Below, one piece after another: positions 22,831 through 34,160 of a DNA stretch of 64,000 nt. A model generated the notes under the pieces. The model was not told the DNA's origin, ran no database searches, and worked only from the letters and a program-made list of their open reading frames with translations. Numbering within the stretch: the first letter of the stretch is position 1; the number at the start of each line of letters is the position of its first letter. The position numbers and the translations under genes were made by a program. The DNA comes from Przewalskia tangutica (taxonomy: Eukaryota > Streptophyta > Magnoliopsida > Solanales > Solanaceae). The stretch spans positions 136,987,254 through 137,051,253 of the forward strand of contig CM056721.1 of NCBI GenBank assembly GCA_029844215.1, written 5' to 3'.

Positions 22831-23107
22831 CTACTACCTCTTTTTTATAATAAGTGATTTTTAGGCTCATGTACATTCCTTAAGAAATTGCTTATTCCTA
22901 TAAAATTAAGAGTATTTTTACTAACTTATCTCTAATCAAGTTTTACTATTTTCTAGAGAAAAAAAAAGTAATTAATGAATCTTGACTATTTAATTAAGGA
23001 TAATCTTGGAAGAATCTGCCCAAAGTCTTCTTGAAATACTAAAACATTATTTATTTTGAAAAAAAATTAAAAATCTAAAAAATCACTTATTATAGAACGA
23101 AGGAAGT
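22831..23107. mobile_element. Stowaway-like MITE
   Basis: The inverted ends are CTACCTCTTTTTTATAATAA and TTATTATAGAACGAAGGAAG (CTTCCTTCGTTCTATAATAA on the other strand), continuing into GTGATTTTTAG/CTAAAAAATCAC. It is about 277 bp and AT-rich. Confidence 0.7.
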
Positions 23108-24167
23108 CGGATGGGAACCAAAAAGAGGCAATAATATTTGGCATGGATATTCTCGTTTCACTCGGAAAATGTCCGAAATGTTGTAGCTAAGGTAACGGTA
23201 TAATATATATGATATTTGCTATAATTGTTTTTCTCATTATATACAACAATGTGAAAGCATTTTTATATCTTTAAGTTGGTAAATAACTTTACCTATTTCA
23301 GGTTCCATTCAGATTGTCGAGTCTTAAACATTGTATTTTGTTCCTTCATTAATTAATTTGTTTGTACATTGGTCACAAAAGGCTACTTTAAAGTTTAAAC
23401 GTAGTATTTTCCTCTTCTTTCAACAAAATAAAAGCAGTACACTCGTGGTAGTACCTTTTATTTATACTTTTTCATACTATGCCATGCATGGAAAGCAGTA
23501 TCTTTCTTTTTTATATATTTTTAAAAGTAGCACCTTTTCCTCGGGTATAAAGTCAAAATTTCTCGCCCATAGAGCCCCTACCCCTGGCTCAATAGAGATT
23601 GATGGGAGAGGTAAATCATAGTGATTCAGCGGTCCACTAGGTGGGAGGCACAGTGTCTGGTGTCTACAAAGAGTCATCCCACACAAAGGAGGAATGAAAA
23701 CTACTCACATTCGACGACTGCTCGTGATTTATCTGAGTTCAAATGAAGAGCACCTTTTCCTAACAAAAGAAAAAAGTGATCTCGTCCCCCGACATAGCTG
23801 AATAACATAGGAAATGAACTTAAGATAAAGTAGAGAAAATGAAAAGAACCAAATATAAGAACACAAACAAGAACAGTACATTACTAATATAATAAATGGA
23901 TTACAATTTTCACAGCATTTTTGACCACCCCCTTGCCTTTACTACACAACACTAAATTTCTTTTTCTCCATAATAATCAAAAAGGCTGTGAAAATTAAAC
24001 CCCCTTTTTTCTCCTAACCATAAATTAACAAAAACAGAGCAAATAAATAAAAAAACTTAAAAAAAATTAAACTATTTGTAGAAACCCATTCTATTACTAA
24101 TATTTATGGGTCCCACAACCCGACTACTACTGCAAATGCACAACTTCAATAAAGAGTCACGTGACCA
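23108..24167. other. Intergenic, probable 3' flank of the OVATE gene
   Basis: No coding region is supported. The right part (about 23,900-24,167) lies just downstream of the minus-strand OVATE gene and should hold its 3' UTR and polyadenylation region; no single signal was fixed. Confidence 0.4.
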
Positions 24168-24719
24168 CTACCTATAAGTCACGTGACCATGCAAGAACGG
24201 CGAGCTAGCTCCGGCAAAACCGGGTCGGATCGAAAAAACACCATTCCAAATCTCAGTAAAAGCCCTAACAATAATCCCATGATAATACGGCGAATTCAAC
24301 TGCAAAAAACAATTCAACAACTCCTTCAAATCATCCTTGGAATATATCTCCTTCTCTAAAATCATCTGTAACATCGATTGACGGAAATCCAAGTACGGGT
24401 CATCGGAATCCTTCTCGACGGCGACACTCTCGCCGCCGATCCGACCGAAACCTTGTACAGCTTTTGAGGTTTTGAAATCTGAAGATTCGTAATTTGTAGT
24501 GTCGGAGTGTGGGGAGAAAGTTGTTGTTGTTGTGTCCCATGAAGTACAAGAGGAGTAATTTGAGTAGTTTTTGATTGGGGTTTCGGATTTAGGATTTTTT
24601 CTATGACGAGGTTTTGGGTGGAAAATGCTGGAGAGTTTTGGGCGAATGCAACTACTGCTGCTGCAGCCGAGTTTAACTGTAACATTGCTCAGAATAATTT
24701 TTCTTCTGTGAGTTGACAT
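24168..24719 (-). CDS. OFP: OVATE family protein (OFP), 183 residues
   Basis: Single-exon, intact frame. OVATE family proteins are plant transcriptional repressors that bind TALE homeodomain proteins and, in fruit-shape control, TRM proteins. The OVATE domain is residues about 99-163: VAVEKDSDDPYLDFRQSM, then the EKEIYSKDDLKELLNCFLQLN segment shortened here, and RAFTEIWNGVF. The N-terminal half is basic and Ser/Thr-rich (RPKLSSIFHPKPRHRKNPK) and has no known fold, as is usual for the family; the length is in the small-OFP range. The first ATG after upstream stops is used. A TATA-like TTTATATG lies about 60 bp upstream. Which OFP number it corresponds to cannot be decided by eye. Confidence 0.95.
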   Translation of the reverse strand: MSTHRRKIILSNVTVKLGCSSSSCIRPKLSSIFHPKPRHRKNPKSETPIKNYSNYSSCTSWDTTTTTFSPHSDTTNYESSDFKTSKAVQGFGRIGGESVAVEKDSDDPYLDFRQSMLQMILEKEIYSKDDLKELLNCFLQLNSPYYHGIIVRAFTEIWNGVFSIRPGFAGASSPFLHGHVTYR

Positions 24720-24773
24720 TTTTGTGAGAGATTTGGTATTGGTTTTGTGGGGATTGTTTAAGAAAGGAAAGTC

Positions 24774-24784
24774 ACATATAAATG
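24774..24784 (-). promoter_or_regulatory. Possible TATA box of the OVATE gene
   Basis: The minus strand reads CCATTTATATG about 55-65 bp before the start codon. The spacing would suit a short 5' UTR. It is a weak match in AT-rich DNA. Confidence 0.4.
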
Positions 24785-24954
24785 GTTCATGTGAGCAAGA
24801 TATACAAGTGAAAGGAAGTGGAGTAAGTATCTTTCATCTTTATGATAGTGTAACAGCTGTTGATTAAACTAATTGATGACAGTCTATTTTGGGTCACTCA
24901 TTTTTATTTTTCCCTTCTCCTTTCTATACTCGGGAGGCAAGATACACCAATAAT

Positions 24955-25075
24955 ATATCCGATGTAATTTTATAGTGGAGTTTGAATAAGGTGGAGTGTG
25001 TGCAGATCTTACCCACCTTAGAAGTAGAAAAAATGTTTTCGATAAAAAAGTTGTTTTCAGTTATAAATAAAATGA
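24955..25075 (-). mobile_element. Decayed TS/LINE-type 3' tail
   Basis: It has the order of the shared Solanaceae LINE/TS-SINE tail on the minus strand (GATAAAAAAGTTG, AGATCTTACCCACCTT, GTAATTTTATAGTGGA) with many changes. The next copy starts at about 25,100. Confidence 0.5.
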
Positions 25076-25099
25076 AAAATCCTCAAGAATTAGGTTCAA

Positions 25100-25988
25100 A
25101 TACAAAAACAACATATTCAGTGAAATTCCACAACGTAGGGATTGGGAGGATATAGTGGCATACCTTACCTCTAACTTGGTAGATAGGGCGGTTGTTTCTG
25201 AAAAACTCTCAGCTCAAGACAAAGCATAAGCACAAACAAAGTAAAAGAAACGATCAGGTCCAGACAAAAAAATTAAAACATTATGAAAATGTTGGTATCA
25301 AAAGCGAATAAGCCATGATAGCGCATTCTGAAAAAAGGAACAGTAACTAACACATGTAAATAAGATAGACAAAGTACACTAAAGAACACATAACAACATA
25401 AATCAAACTACAAGAGACTATACAACACTACTACGTCTATTAGTATGATAGGCTAAGCGGCCCTACACTAAAATCACTACAACTATCCGTTTGCAAGCGT
25501 AAGTAGGACTACGCTCGACTACCTACTACCCTTCTATTTAATATGTGTCCTCCACAACACCATATCTATGGTCATGGCCTCGGTAAGTTACACATATGTC
25601 ATATTTGGTCTAATCACCTCTCCACAATACTTCTTCGGTCTACCTCTATCCCTCCTGAACCCGTCCATAGACAACCTCTCACACCTCCGCACTAGGGCAT
25701 TTGTGTCTCTCATTTGCACATGCCCAAACCATCTCAACCTCATTTCCAGCATCTTATCCGCCACCGAGGTTACTCTCACTCTGTTCAGGATATCATAATT
25801 TCTAATCATATCTCTCACTGTATACCCACACATCCATCTCAGCATCCCCATCTCCACAACTTTCATCTTTTGGATGTGTGAGGTCTTGACTGGCCAACAC
25901 TCATCCCTATACAACATAGTCGGTCTAACCATCGCCCTTATAAAACTTGCCTATAAGTTTTTGTGGTACCTTTTTGTCGCATAAGACT
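25100..25988 (-). pseudogene. RTE-type LINE, 3' half (RT C-terminus and 3' UTR)
   Basis: The minus frame from about 25,932 reads RPTMLYRDECWPVK, MLRWMCGYTVRD, RLRWFGHVQMRD and GRGRPKK-like DRGRPKK, the conserved C-terminus of plant RTE-like LINE reverse transcriptases. To the left are the 3' UTR and a tail at 25,100-25,210 with CAACATATTCAGTG / CTTACCTCTAAC. On the right it is cut at 25,988 by the Athila-like insertion; the N-terminal half continues at 29,828. It is decayed by frame changes. Confidence 0.85.
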
Positions 25989-27390
25989 TGTTGCGATATT
26001 TCTAAGTGCTTACGCAAGTGTACGTATCGTTCAAGTAATAAAGACCTGTAAGACCGAGTTTATCGTCCACAGAGACTGGTTTATTAAGTACCGAATATCT
26101 ATTCTATGGTATCTATTTGGTTGACATTTTTTAGTTTGAGATTTATAACTAAGAATTGTGACTAAGTGCAGAAAATAAACTAAAGATTATGATACTTTGA
26201 GTTTATAACAGTTATGAAGGAAATAGGGCATTTCAATCTCCTCAACTATCCACTATTTCACGTGTTAATGCAATGATAATGACTCTTCTTCTTATTAAGA
26301 TAGCAAGTTAACTAATATGTCATTATATTTCGGTTAGGACATACAAGAGCTCAACATTGTGCAAAAACCTTCTATATTTCTATGATAGATTTTACCACAC
26401 GGGAGAATTAAGAACAATAACCTTAAATACTACACAAGTACCGGGGTACTTTCGTCCACAATTTTAACCTATGTCTAAATAACTACAGCATATTCAAATC
26501 TCACCTTTCAGACTTTTGATTCGAAATCATATATGTGATGACAATTAATAGCTAGTTAATTATCAAGCAATCATAACAATATTGAATAGATCTTAATATG
26601 TTGAAGAAGAAATAAATAACTAATGCATTAATTATACGAAAGAGCTTCAAGAAGATTCGATGGAAACCCTAAAAGTAATTAGCTCCTAAACATTGTCATG
26701 TCAAGAATTAATTTACAATCCAACATAAACTGAAATAAAATAAGGGAAGAAAAAGAACTTGAAAAAGAGTCTTCAATTGTAGTCTCCTTCTTGCCTCCCC
26801 AAAAATATGATAGAGGAATGTCTCCAGATCCTCTATAAGGTCAGGGTTTTAGGAATTATATAGCTGAAAAAATTGCATTACGGACCCTAAAGACCGTGTC
26901 AAAATTCGGCCCAAAACGTCAAAAATTATGCGTCGGCACCGCGGTTCTGATGCCAGCACCGCAGTGCTAACTCATCATGAAATAACTGGCATCCACTGGA
27001 AATATGGCACCGCGGTTCTCCTTCCAGGCACCGCGATGCCTTCTACGATGATTCAGCTTCAGATTTTCTGGAAATTTTACGTCTCGGTGCTAATTATCTT
27101 GACCCCGGTTCCATAGCACCGCGATGCTGCTTGCCTCTCTGAATTTCGTCTGATTCCGACTCATTTGTTATATTCTTCGTGACACTTCTTAGGCTTCATT
27201 CTTTGGGTTGTGCTTGTGTAATTTTCATCTCAATTAAGCTCATTTCATCCGCGATTATGTACTTCATCCTTTATGATCGTTGTGACATAAAATGAAAGAA
27301 AAACACACCTAACACTATACTAAACGCAAAATAAAAGAGTAAAATACTAACTAAAAAGGACTCAAAAGTGTATACAAAATACATTTAACA
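25989..27390 (-). mobile_element. 3' LTR of the Athila/Tat-like element
   Basis: About 1.4 kb, related along its length to the LTR at 12,083-13,394. It holds several CACCGCGGT and CCGCGATGCC motifs around 26,935-27,125. Next to its right end the minus strand has a GAGGGTG purine run (27,393-27,400), the likely polypurine tract. Confidence 0.8.
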
Positions 27391-27414
27391 AACACCCTCA
27401 AACTTACACTTTAC

Positions 27415-27870
27415 TCGCCCTCGAGTAAAACACTAAACAAAAACAAAAACAAATAAATGACTCAATGAAATGAATCAAGTAACTATAGCAATGCTTCTTC
27501 AAAATCATGGATGACAGTTGAGATAATATGCTAGAACATACATAACATGCATATGTTAGATGTTTGTATTTTCATTGATCCTGATCTAAGTGAATTTGCG
27601 AAATATCTAACTTGTAATTATAGATTGCTACCTCGAGTAGAGCACTAAACAAAAACAAAAATAAAAACAAATAAATGACTCAATGAAATGGATCAAGTAG
27701 CTATAGCAATACTTCTTCAAAATCATGGATGACAATTGAGATAATATGTTAGAACATACATAACAGGAATAATTAGCAATCTAGAATTTCAAGTTAGATA
27801 TTTCACAAATTCACTTAGATCAGGATCAATGAAAATACAAACATCTAACCTATGCATATCAATTTCTTTC
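27415..27870. repeat. Direct and inverted repeat block inside the Athila-like element
   Basis: The segment at about 27,424-27,545 recurs directly at 27,636-27,770. The segment at 27,547-27,632 (TGTTAGATGTTTGTATTTTC, TTGATCCTGATCTAAGTG) recurs inverted at about 27,775-27,865. The order is therefore A-B-A-B(inverted), able to fold into a stem of about 85 bp. Confidence 0.75.
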
Positions 27871-29100
27871 CATCTTTCTCAAAACGCTATAGATCTGTTT
27901 ACTTGATAATCTCCACTAATCGTAGACATACATGTTAAAGATCCTCAGGACTTTCAAGGGTTGTAATGTAGGCTTAGACCGGGGTAGGTACACATAGACA
28001 TTTAGGCTCAATTACGTACCATAAGCATTTTCATTCAACTCTTTTTCCTTCTTTTTGACTTTCTTTTTAGTCTGATACCTATTTTCTCCCTCTTTTCTTT
28101 TAAGAGAATGAGACACATTATAAATAACAAGCACCTCCAAACTTAGTCTTTTGCATATTTTTTATTGGAGTGCATCATATTTTCACTCTCTTCTTGTTTC
28201 TTTTTCACACTTTTCATCCCAATATTTTCAGTTATTACTTATAGCACAAATCGGGAATCATAGGGTGTCAAAGAAAGATCTTATTTTAGGCACAAATGGG
28301 CTGACTAGTGATACAATTTATGTCAGAATATGTAATGAATTGTCAGAAGGGCTATCAAAGAACTGCCTGAATCATCACCCTAAACATGTACATCTTAACT
28401 ATTTCGCCTCAAATAATAAGCAAACATATTTTCTAGATATTTTTCAACCTTTCTTTCCATAACTGACACACATAGGCTACGCACAAGTATCCCAAATATT
28501 TAGATGTCATGAATTTTTGACATATCTAACTTAAGCACACAGATTTTTGCTTTCAATTCCATTACATCATCCCACTTTATCCATTCATTATCGTTAGCAA
28601 CTACAAATGACAAATCAAAAACTTATGACTCAAAAACACACAAAACAGCACAAGGACAAATCAAATCGACTCAAAAACAATAAGACAAAATAAGACACCC
28701 CCAAACTTAATCGACACATTGTCCCCAATGTGTGAAGACTAAAAATAAGGGGACAACTTACAGACACAACACATCGGTCATAACAGAGGTCTGGTACGCA
28801 GGAAATTTTTTTGTGCACACTGCTCGTGAGGGACCGCGGTCCCTTGACCATGCACCGCGGTTCTCATTCTCGAAAAATTCCAGTGTCTTCAGTTTTCTGC
28901 CTTGTTAACCATTCGCCTTTCGGAGTGAGTCCTGTCTTTTATCTGTCATCCAAAAACACTAACATATCAGATCGTGAGAATGTTCAAGATAAAATAAAAT
29001 AAAATAAAACAAAACTTGAAATAACATAATTTAAAACATTGGGTTGCCTTCCAAGTAACGCTGTCTTTAACATCTTTTAGCCTGACGCAGGTTACTTACT
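27870..29100 (-). other. Non-coding interior of the Athila-like element
   Basis: AT-rich sequence between the protease remnant and the 3' LTR where pol should be. Short pieces recall the LTR (CACCGCGGTTCTC near 28,853). No reverse transcriptase or integrase motif was seen on either strand. Confidence 0.55.
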
Positions 29101-29103
29101 AGA

Positions 29104-29640
29104 TCAAGGGGGTAGAGTGTCCCCTCCGCATATCCATTTTAGCATCATTCTCTTTCTCTTCCTTTTTTTTTTTAAAGTAGTGATTTCAGAGGAGTTCAAT
29201 TCTTTTTCATCAATAGCTAGTTCAGAAGTCTTACCATCAGGTTCTTCATGCTGCTTTGGTGATACCCCACGAGCATCAATACTTGTGAGACTTTTCTCAG
29301 GCACAACCTTGTCAACTACCCCAATAGCAAAACATCTAGCATCGACTTGAGGTTCAGTGGGCTGCTTGAAGACTTTGAATATCATTTCCTCACCTTGGAC
29401 TCTGAGTTTTAACTCCCTTTTTTCAACATCAACGAGGGCTCTCCTTGTGGCTAGGAATGGTCTCCCAAGGATCATGGGAATAGTTTCATCTTCATCCATG
29501 TCTAAAATAAGAAAATCAGCAGGAATGATGAATTTACCCACTTGTACCAACACATCTTCAATAATTCCTTGGGGATGCACAATCGAGCGATCAGCTAGCT
29601 GCAGGGTGACTGTGGTTGGTCTCGCTTCCCCCAAACCAAA
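29104..29640 (-). pseudogene. Athila/Tat-type aspartic protease fragment
   Basis: An open minus frame of 176 codons reads GEARPTTVTLQLADRS, GIIEDVLVQVGKF, FLILDMDEDETIPMILGRPF and LATRRALVDVEKRELKLRV, the retropepsin-like region of Athila/Tat elements. The catalytic Asp motif normally lies just N-terminal to GLGEARP; here that position is where the coding sequence breaks into LTR at about 29,640, so the active-site residue is lost. The frame has stayed open, but the product cannot be an active protease. Confidence 0.85.
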
Positions 29641-29827
29641 TCTTTAGGTTGTGCTTGTGCAATTTTCATCTCAATTAAGCTCATTTCATCCTCGATTATG
29701 TACTTTCTCCTTTATGATCGATGTGACACAAAATGAAAAAAAAAACTAACACTATACTAAACGCAAAATAAAAGAGTAAAATACTAACTAAAAAAGACTC
29801 AAAAGTGTATACAAAATACACTTAACA
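29641..29827 (-). mobile_element. Truncated 5' LTR of the Athila-like element
   Basis: About 187 bp nearly identical to 27,205-27,390 (TTGTGCTTGTG, TATGTACTT, AAACGCAAAATAAAAGAGTA). Together with the broken protease it shows one deletion that removed most of the 5' LTR, the primer site, gag and the start of the protease. Confidence 0.85.
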
Positions 29828-30240
29828 AGACTCCAGAAGTGATCCTCCATTTCATCCACGCTGCCCCAATACGATGTGTGATATTGTCATCAATCTCTCC
29901 ATCCCCTTGGATTATAGACCCGATGTACTTAAATATTCTTTTCTTTAGAATCACATGAGTAACAAGCCTCGCTTTCACGCGTGTCTCAAGGTCGCTTCTG
30001 TTACTGAACTTGCACTCCAAATATTCCGTCTTGGTCCTACTCAGCCTGAACCCTTTAGACTCCAGAGTTTGTCTCCAAACCTCCATCTTAACGTTCACTC
30101 CGCTGTGAGTCTCATCAATCAGGACTATGTCATCTGCGAATAACATACAACATGACACTTCCCCTTGAATTTTTCGCGTCAGTCCATCCATCACCAGGGC
30201 AAATAAGAATGGGTTAAGAGTTGATTCCTGGTGCAACCCT
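29828..30240 (-). pseudogene. RTE-type LINE, central RT part
   Basis: The minus frame reads HQESTLNPFLFALVMD, MLFADDIVLIDETHSG (FADD is the reverse-transcriptase catalytic motif), LSRTKTEYLECKFS and GAAWMKWRITSGVL. It runs directly into the Athila-like insertion at its C-terminal side and resumes at 25,988. The LINE is 5'-truncated near 30,240, as LINEs often are. Confidence 0.88.
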
Positions 30241-31132
30241 AATGTTCATCGGAATAGACAACACTAGTGTTCACTAGCGTCGGAGCGACTTAGTAACTTG
30301 GCCGCCGGTCTGAGTGGCAGAAGCAGAAAATGAAAAAAAAACAGAGAAACAGAGAGAAGAGAAGCGAAGCAGAAGTAAAAAGGAAGATTTCGAAAATATT
30401 TGTCGGCGTAGTATTCCGGCGACGTTACTTGATCGCCGGCCGGAGTGAGTTACATGATCAGCAGGTTGATTGCCGTCGACGAGGGATGGTGGGGATTGCC
30501 GTCGACGAGGGCTGGTGGGGATGGAGGTCGTTGGGGGTGAGAGGCTAGAGGAGAGAGGGGGACTAGAATACTAGTTGTTTCTGGCGTTATTGTAGCCCTT
30601 AGGTCAGAGAGTAGAGAGGGGGTGATTAGGGTCAAATATACTTTTAATATTATAAGATTAGTTCAAATATATTTTTATTCACAAATGACGAAAGTTTTCT
30701 AACCGGTTCTCTTTTACGAGGAAAATGATCTGATTTGCTCTAAACTATGCGAAATGGTATAAGTTTGCCTTTGAATTTTAATGAAAGGGATTATTGTTCC
30801 AATAGCAGCTACATCATTTTGTTCAACAGTCAGAACCACAAAGATTTGTATCTCTCTAACTCAAATTAACCACCCTCAAGTTTGAGATTTGAAATCATCC
30901 TAGTTAAACTCAAACAATGATCATTTGCACAACAGTTCAATTCCTACCTCTGCTGAAATTAATTGATACCACGCCGTCACCAATCCTTCTCATATCATCA
31001 ATATTGATACAGAGCTCCATGATAAATGGTAATAATATACCGTGATATACACTTACGGTTTTGGTCCAAATATAGAACAGTCCGTGTACATTAATTTTGT
31101 CCATAAATATAGATTAGTTTATGGTAATATTT
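30241..31132. other. Intergenic; GC-richer patch with a short duplication
   Basis: At 30,290-30,560 GC content rises and GGGGATTGCCGTCGACGAGG occurs in two near-copies (about 30,466-30,520). A 72-codon open frame covers it but has no known domain. The remainder is AT-rich without a gene. Confidence 0.4.
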
Positions 31133-31262
31133 TGTATATTAATTAGTCTTGTATTATTACCATAATTGTATAGTTAGTCGTAGAATAGGAAAATGATTTT
31201 CCTATATGTAACTTGTATATATACTTATTTCATTAATGAGATTAATCAAGGGATTATTTTTT
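31133..31262 (+). mobile_element. 5' LTR part of a copia element
   Basis: An AT-rich repeat with TATATATAC near 31,212 ends just before a TGGTATTAAAAG primer site (31,263-31,275, tRNA-Met type). It matches 32,388-32,470 over its second half. The left edge is uncertain. Confidence 0.55.
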
Positions 31263-31406
31263 ATGGTATTAAAAGTCTAGGTTCTTCTCCTTGCTTCCGT
31301 AAAAAATTTCTCTTCTTCTTGATTTCCGTGCAAATCTCTACCGCCCCCGCCCCCTATCTGTTTCATCTGCCCTCACAGTTTCTAACATCAAGAGCGTTCT
31401 TCTTAT

Positions 31407-32380
31407 TGTTCTTGACCTAGAAAACATCCAATATGAGACGTGGGCGGAGTTGTTCAAGAATCACGTGATGGCACGTTAAGTTCTCTACCACATAATCTCT
31501 CTGACTCCTAATACGGATGGTGTGCCCATCAAAGAGGACGATACAAAATTATGGGTCACTCTTGATGCAAAAGTTCTCCAGTAAATTTATGTCACTATCT
31601 CTCTGGACCTCTTACAGACGATTATGGAACCTAACTCTTCAGCTATGACTGCTTGGAATAGATTGTGTGATATATTCCAGGATAACAGTCATCTCGTATT
31701 GTCACCCTTGAACATGAATTTTCTCAAGTCGCTATGGAGAATTTTCCAAACGTTTCATCTTATTGCAAACGACTCAAGGACTTGAGGGATCAACTTCGCA
31801 ACGTGGTTGCTCCTGTTAGCAATAGTCGTCTCGTCCTACGGATGGTTGCAGGCCTGTCAGAGGCCTATAACGGCGTTGCTTCGATCCTTCGTCAAAGTAA
31901 TCCTCTGCCGGAATTCTATCAAGTCCGCTCCATGCTTACGTTGGAAGAAGTCGGTTTGGCTAAATAGGCAGCTACTGGCGCTAACTCCGCCATGATGGCC
32001 ACATCCAATAGTTCTAAAGCATATTATGACAATTCGGGCCAACATCATAACAACGGTGGCGATAAGAAATGTAAGAATCACAAAAATAAGAATAAAGGTG
32101 GCAAACGTGGTGGTAACGGAGGCGGAGGACGAGGTGCGGTGGTTCTCGGAGCGTACTGGCCTTGGGCCAACTGCCAGTGGCCCGCCACTGCCCCTACAGC
32201 CTCTGGAAATCAGAATTGGGCCCCTGCCCAGTCCAGGCCCAATACCCAGCAGAATGTCTACGGTCCAGCAGCCCAATCCCAGTGGCACGGTCCAGCAGCC
32301 CAATCCCAGTCCCGTCCAGTTGGGCCTTGGCAAGCACCAGGCCTGCTTGGGCCGCAAAGTTTTCAAATAGAATATGATTT
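31407..32380 (+). pseudogene. Ty1/copia gag remnant
   Basis: The first part (frame from about 31,405) reads YETWAELFKNHV, KLWVTLDAKVLQ and MTAWNRLCDIFQDN, the UBN2-type gag of copia elements, with stops at about 31,478 and 31,582. The frame then shifts to 31,734-31,967 (MENFPNVSSYCKRLKDLRDQ, LRMVAGLSEAYNGV, LTLEEVGLAK). A basic G/N/K-rich tail and a Pro/Gln-rich tail follow to about 32,395. No zinc knuckle, protease or RT follows; the 3' LTR remnant comes directly after. Confidence 0.85.
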
Positions 32381-32387
32381 TAGATGT

Positions 32388-32470
32388 AGAATATGAAAAA
32401 GATTTTTTATATGTAATTTGTATATATACCCCTTTTATTAATAAAAATAATCAAGAGATTATTTCTTTTA
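32388..32470 (+). mobile_element. 3' LTR remnant of the copia element
   Basis: It shares GTAGAATA, TATATGTAA(C/T)TTGTATATATA and AATCAAG(A/G)GATTATT with the 5' LTR. Pol has been deleted between gag and this remnant, leaving a gag-only element of about 1.3 kb. Confidence 0.65.
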
Positions 32471-32596
32471 CTCCACATCAACCTCCTAATATTTAAAAGA
32501 AAAACTAAGTGTGCCTTATTTAGCTTCTATATTGTAGCAATCAAAGTGAGATTATTGCTGATTGAGGGTTAGTGATTTTATGAGAGGTAAGATTTT

Positions 32597-32646
32597 GTGT
32601 GTGTGTGTGCGTTTTTTGTGTGTGTGTGTGCGTTTTTTGTGTGTTG
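32597..32646 (+). repeat. (TG)n microsatellite, duplicated unit
   Basis: TGTGTGTGTGTGCGTTTTTT occurs twice in tandem. Confidence 0.8.
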
Positions 32647-33130
32647 TCAGGATGAAGTGATGGTGGAGTAATAGTACTCTTCAAGTGGTATGTTTGAGAT
32701 TGAAGTAACTATTAAGATGAAATTTGTTTAACTCACGAAATTTATGGAGCAGATTTTATAATTTTCTTTGTAATTTTTTTATGTGTTGAAAAACTTCTAT
32801 TATTTATAAATAAGAGTATATTTAGACCAACTCTATAATAATAGAAATGTTACTAAAGAGGTGGGGGCCCTGTGGGCGAGGGATTTCGCCTTTTGATCCC
32901 AAGAAATGTTACTAAAGAGTAAATTTAAATCATTTCATAAAGTTAAAAAATTAATTTATACATTTTTCTTGTAAAAAGAAGGGTGAGTAGTATAAATGTT
33001 TGCCTTGAAATTTGAGTTTAGGAAAGCTCCTGCCAATGCTATTCAGTGGGTGAAAGCAACATCCTTTCATTACAAAAAGTTTAAATTAAAAGACACATGT
33101 AAAATATTACATCTTCCTTTTATTTTGGAA

Positions 33131-33945
33131 GGGAAAAGGGGCATATTTGCCCTCCAACTTTGAGAAAAGGGGCATATTTGCCCTCCGTCAAAGTTGGGGG
33201 ACAAATATACCCCTTCTGTTAATAGACTTCCACCATTTGCCCTTTTTTCCATAACCCAATGACTTTGCAGGTGGAATCCACGTGGACGCTACTGCGCCAT
33301 ACATGGTGACCGTCGTGTAACCCGACCCGACCCGTAACCCGACCCGGATCTAATTAAACCCACGATTTCTGCAACCAAGGCCCTTTCTCCTTCACCATTT
33401 CAGAAAGGGAAAAATCAGCGACTTCATCTTCCCCAAAACATCTAAATCGATTTCCTTCATCTTCCTCAAAACACTTCCATCGATTCCATGCCCTAAAGCA
33501 CATTCAAACCGCGACTTTATCTTCCCCAACATAATTTCGTCAATTCGAATTGACAAGGTACGAAATTTTAGCAAATTAGAAGGTTTTCTTAATTTATGTC
33601 TTACTCGAATTGTTATATGCTTCTAAGTTACCATCGGAACTGAAAATTCCAATCTTCTTCTTATTCTACTTCGAAAGTTTAGAAATTTTTATTGTCGATA
33701 GTGTTTGTTTAAGTTTATTAGTTAATACAATTGTGTCGTCGACATATAAATGTCTAATCGACACTTGAATTTCTGCAAATATTTGTTGTTTGAAGTTTAT
33801 GTGTTAATCGATACAATCGACACTTGAATTTCTAGTCGACACTTGAATTTCTGCGTCGACTGGTTTCTGTATTTATCTGATGTGCTAACATAGTTACTTT
33901 TGTGGATCTTTTGATTGCTCTGTATACGATGAGCTAACATTCTTG
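33131..33945 (+). repeat. Left terminal inverted repeat of the MULE
   Basis: It starts with a duplicated module (GGGGCATATTTGCCCTCC twice), then a GTAACCCGACCC repeat, and in its inner half several TCGACACTTGAATTTCTG units. It probably holds the transposase promoter. Just inside, GTCGACTGGTTTGT modules at about 33,955 and 34,077 continue the degenerate repetition. Confidence 0.9.
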
Positions 33946-34160
33946 AACTTTATGTCGACTGGTTTGTTTTTTTACTGATGTGCTAACATAGTTAATAGGA
34001 ATTTCCTACTGGTAAGGTGTTGTATAGTTGATAGTAATTACCTATTCCTGAGGCATAGGTTTGTTTTGAAGCCAATGTCGACTGGTTTGTTTTGAAGCAT
34101 AGGTCTTTGTCATTGGTTTGTTTTAGGCGAATGTTGTATTTTTTTTTGCAGATCATTGTC

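Larger units (their letters stand above)
25989..29827 (-). mobile_element. Non-autonomous Athila/Tat-like Ty3 element inside a LINE
   Basis: It is bounded by TGTTGCGATA at 25,989 and TTAACA at 29,827. The 5-bp target duplication AGACT is at 25,984-25,988 and 29,828-29,832. The left LTR is full length; the right one is cut to about 190 bp. The interior keeps only part of a protease region and non-coding DNA; gag, RT, RNase H and integrase are not seen. Removing the element joins the two LINE halves exactly between GVL and CDKK of the RT, which supports these boundaries. Confidence 0.88.

Noticed and set aside
24362..24685. 107-codon minus-strand open frame
   Set aside because: Another frame of the OVATE gene; it lacks the conserved domain.
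31857..32377. Several 70-170-codon open frames on both strands
   Set aside because: Alternative frames of the copia gag tail, which is G/C-rich and so has few stops.
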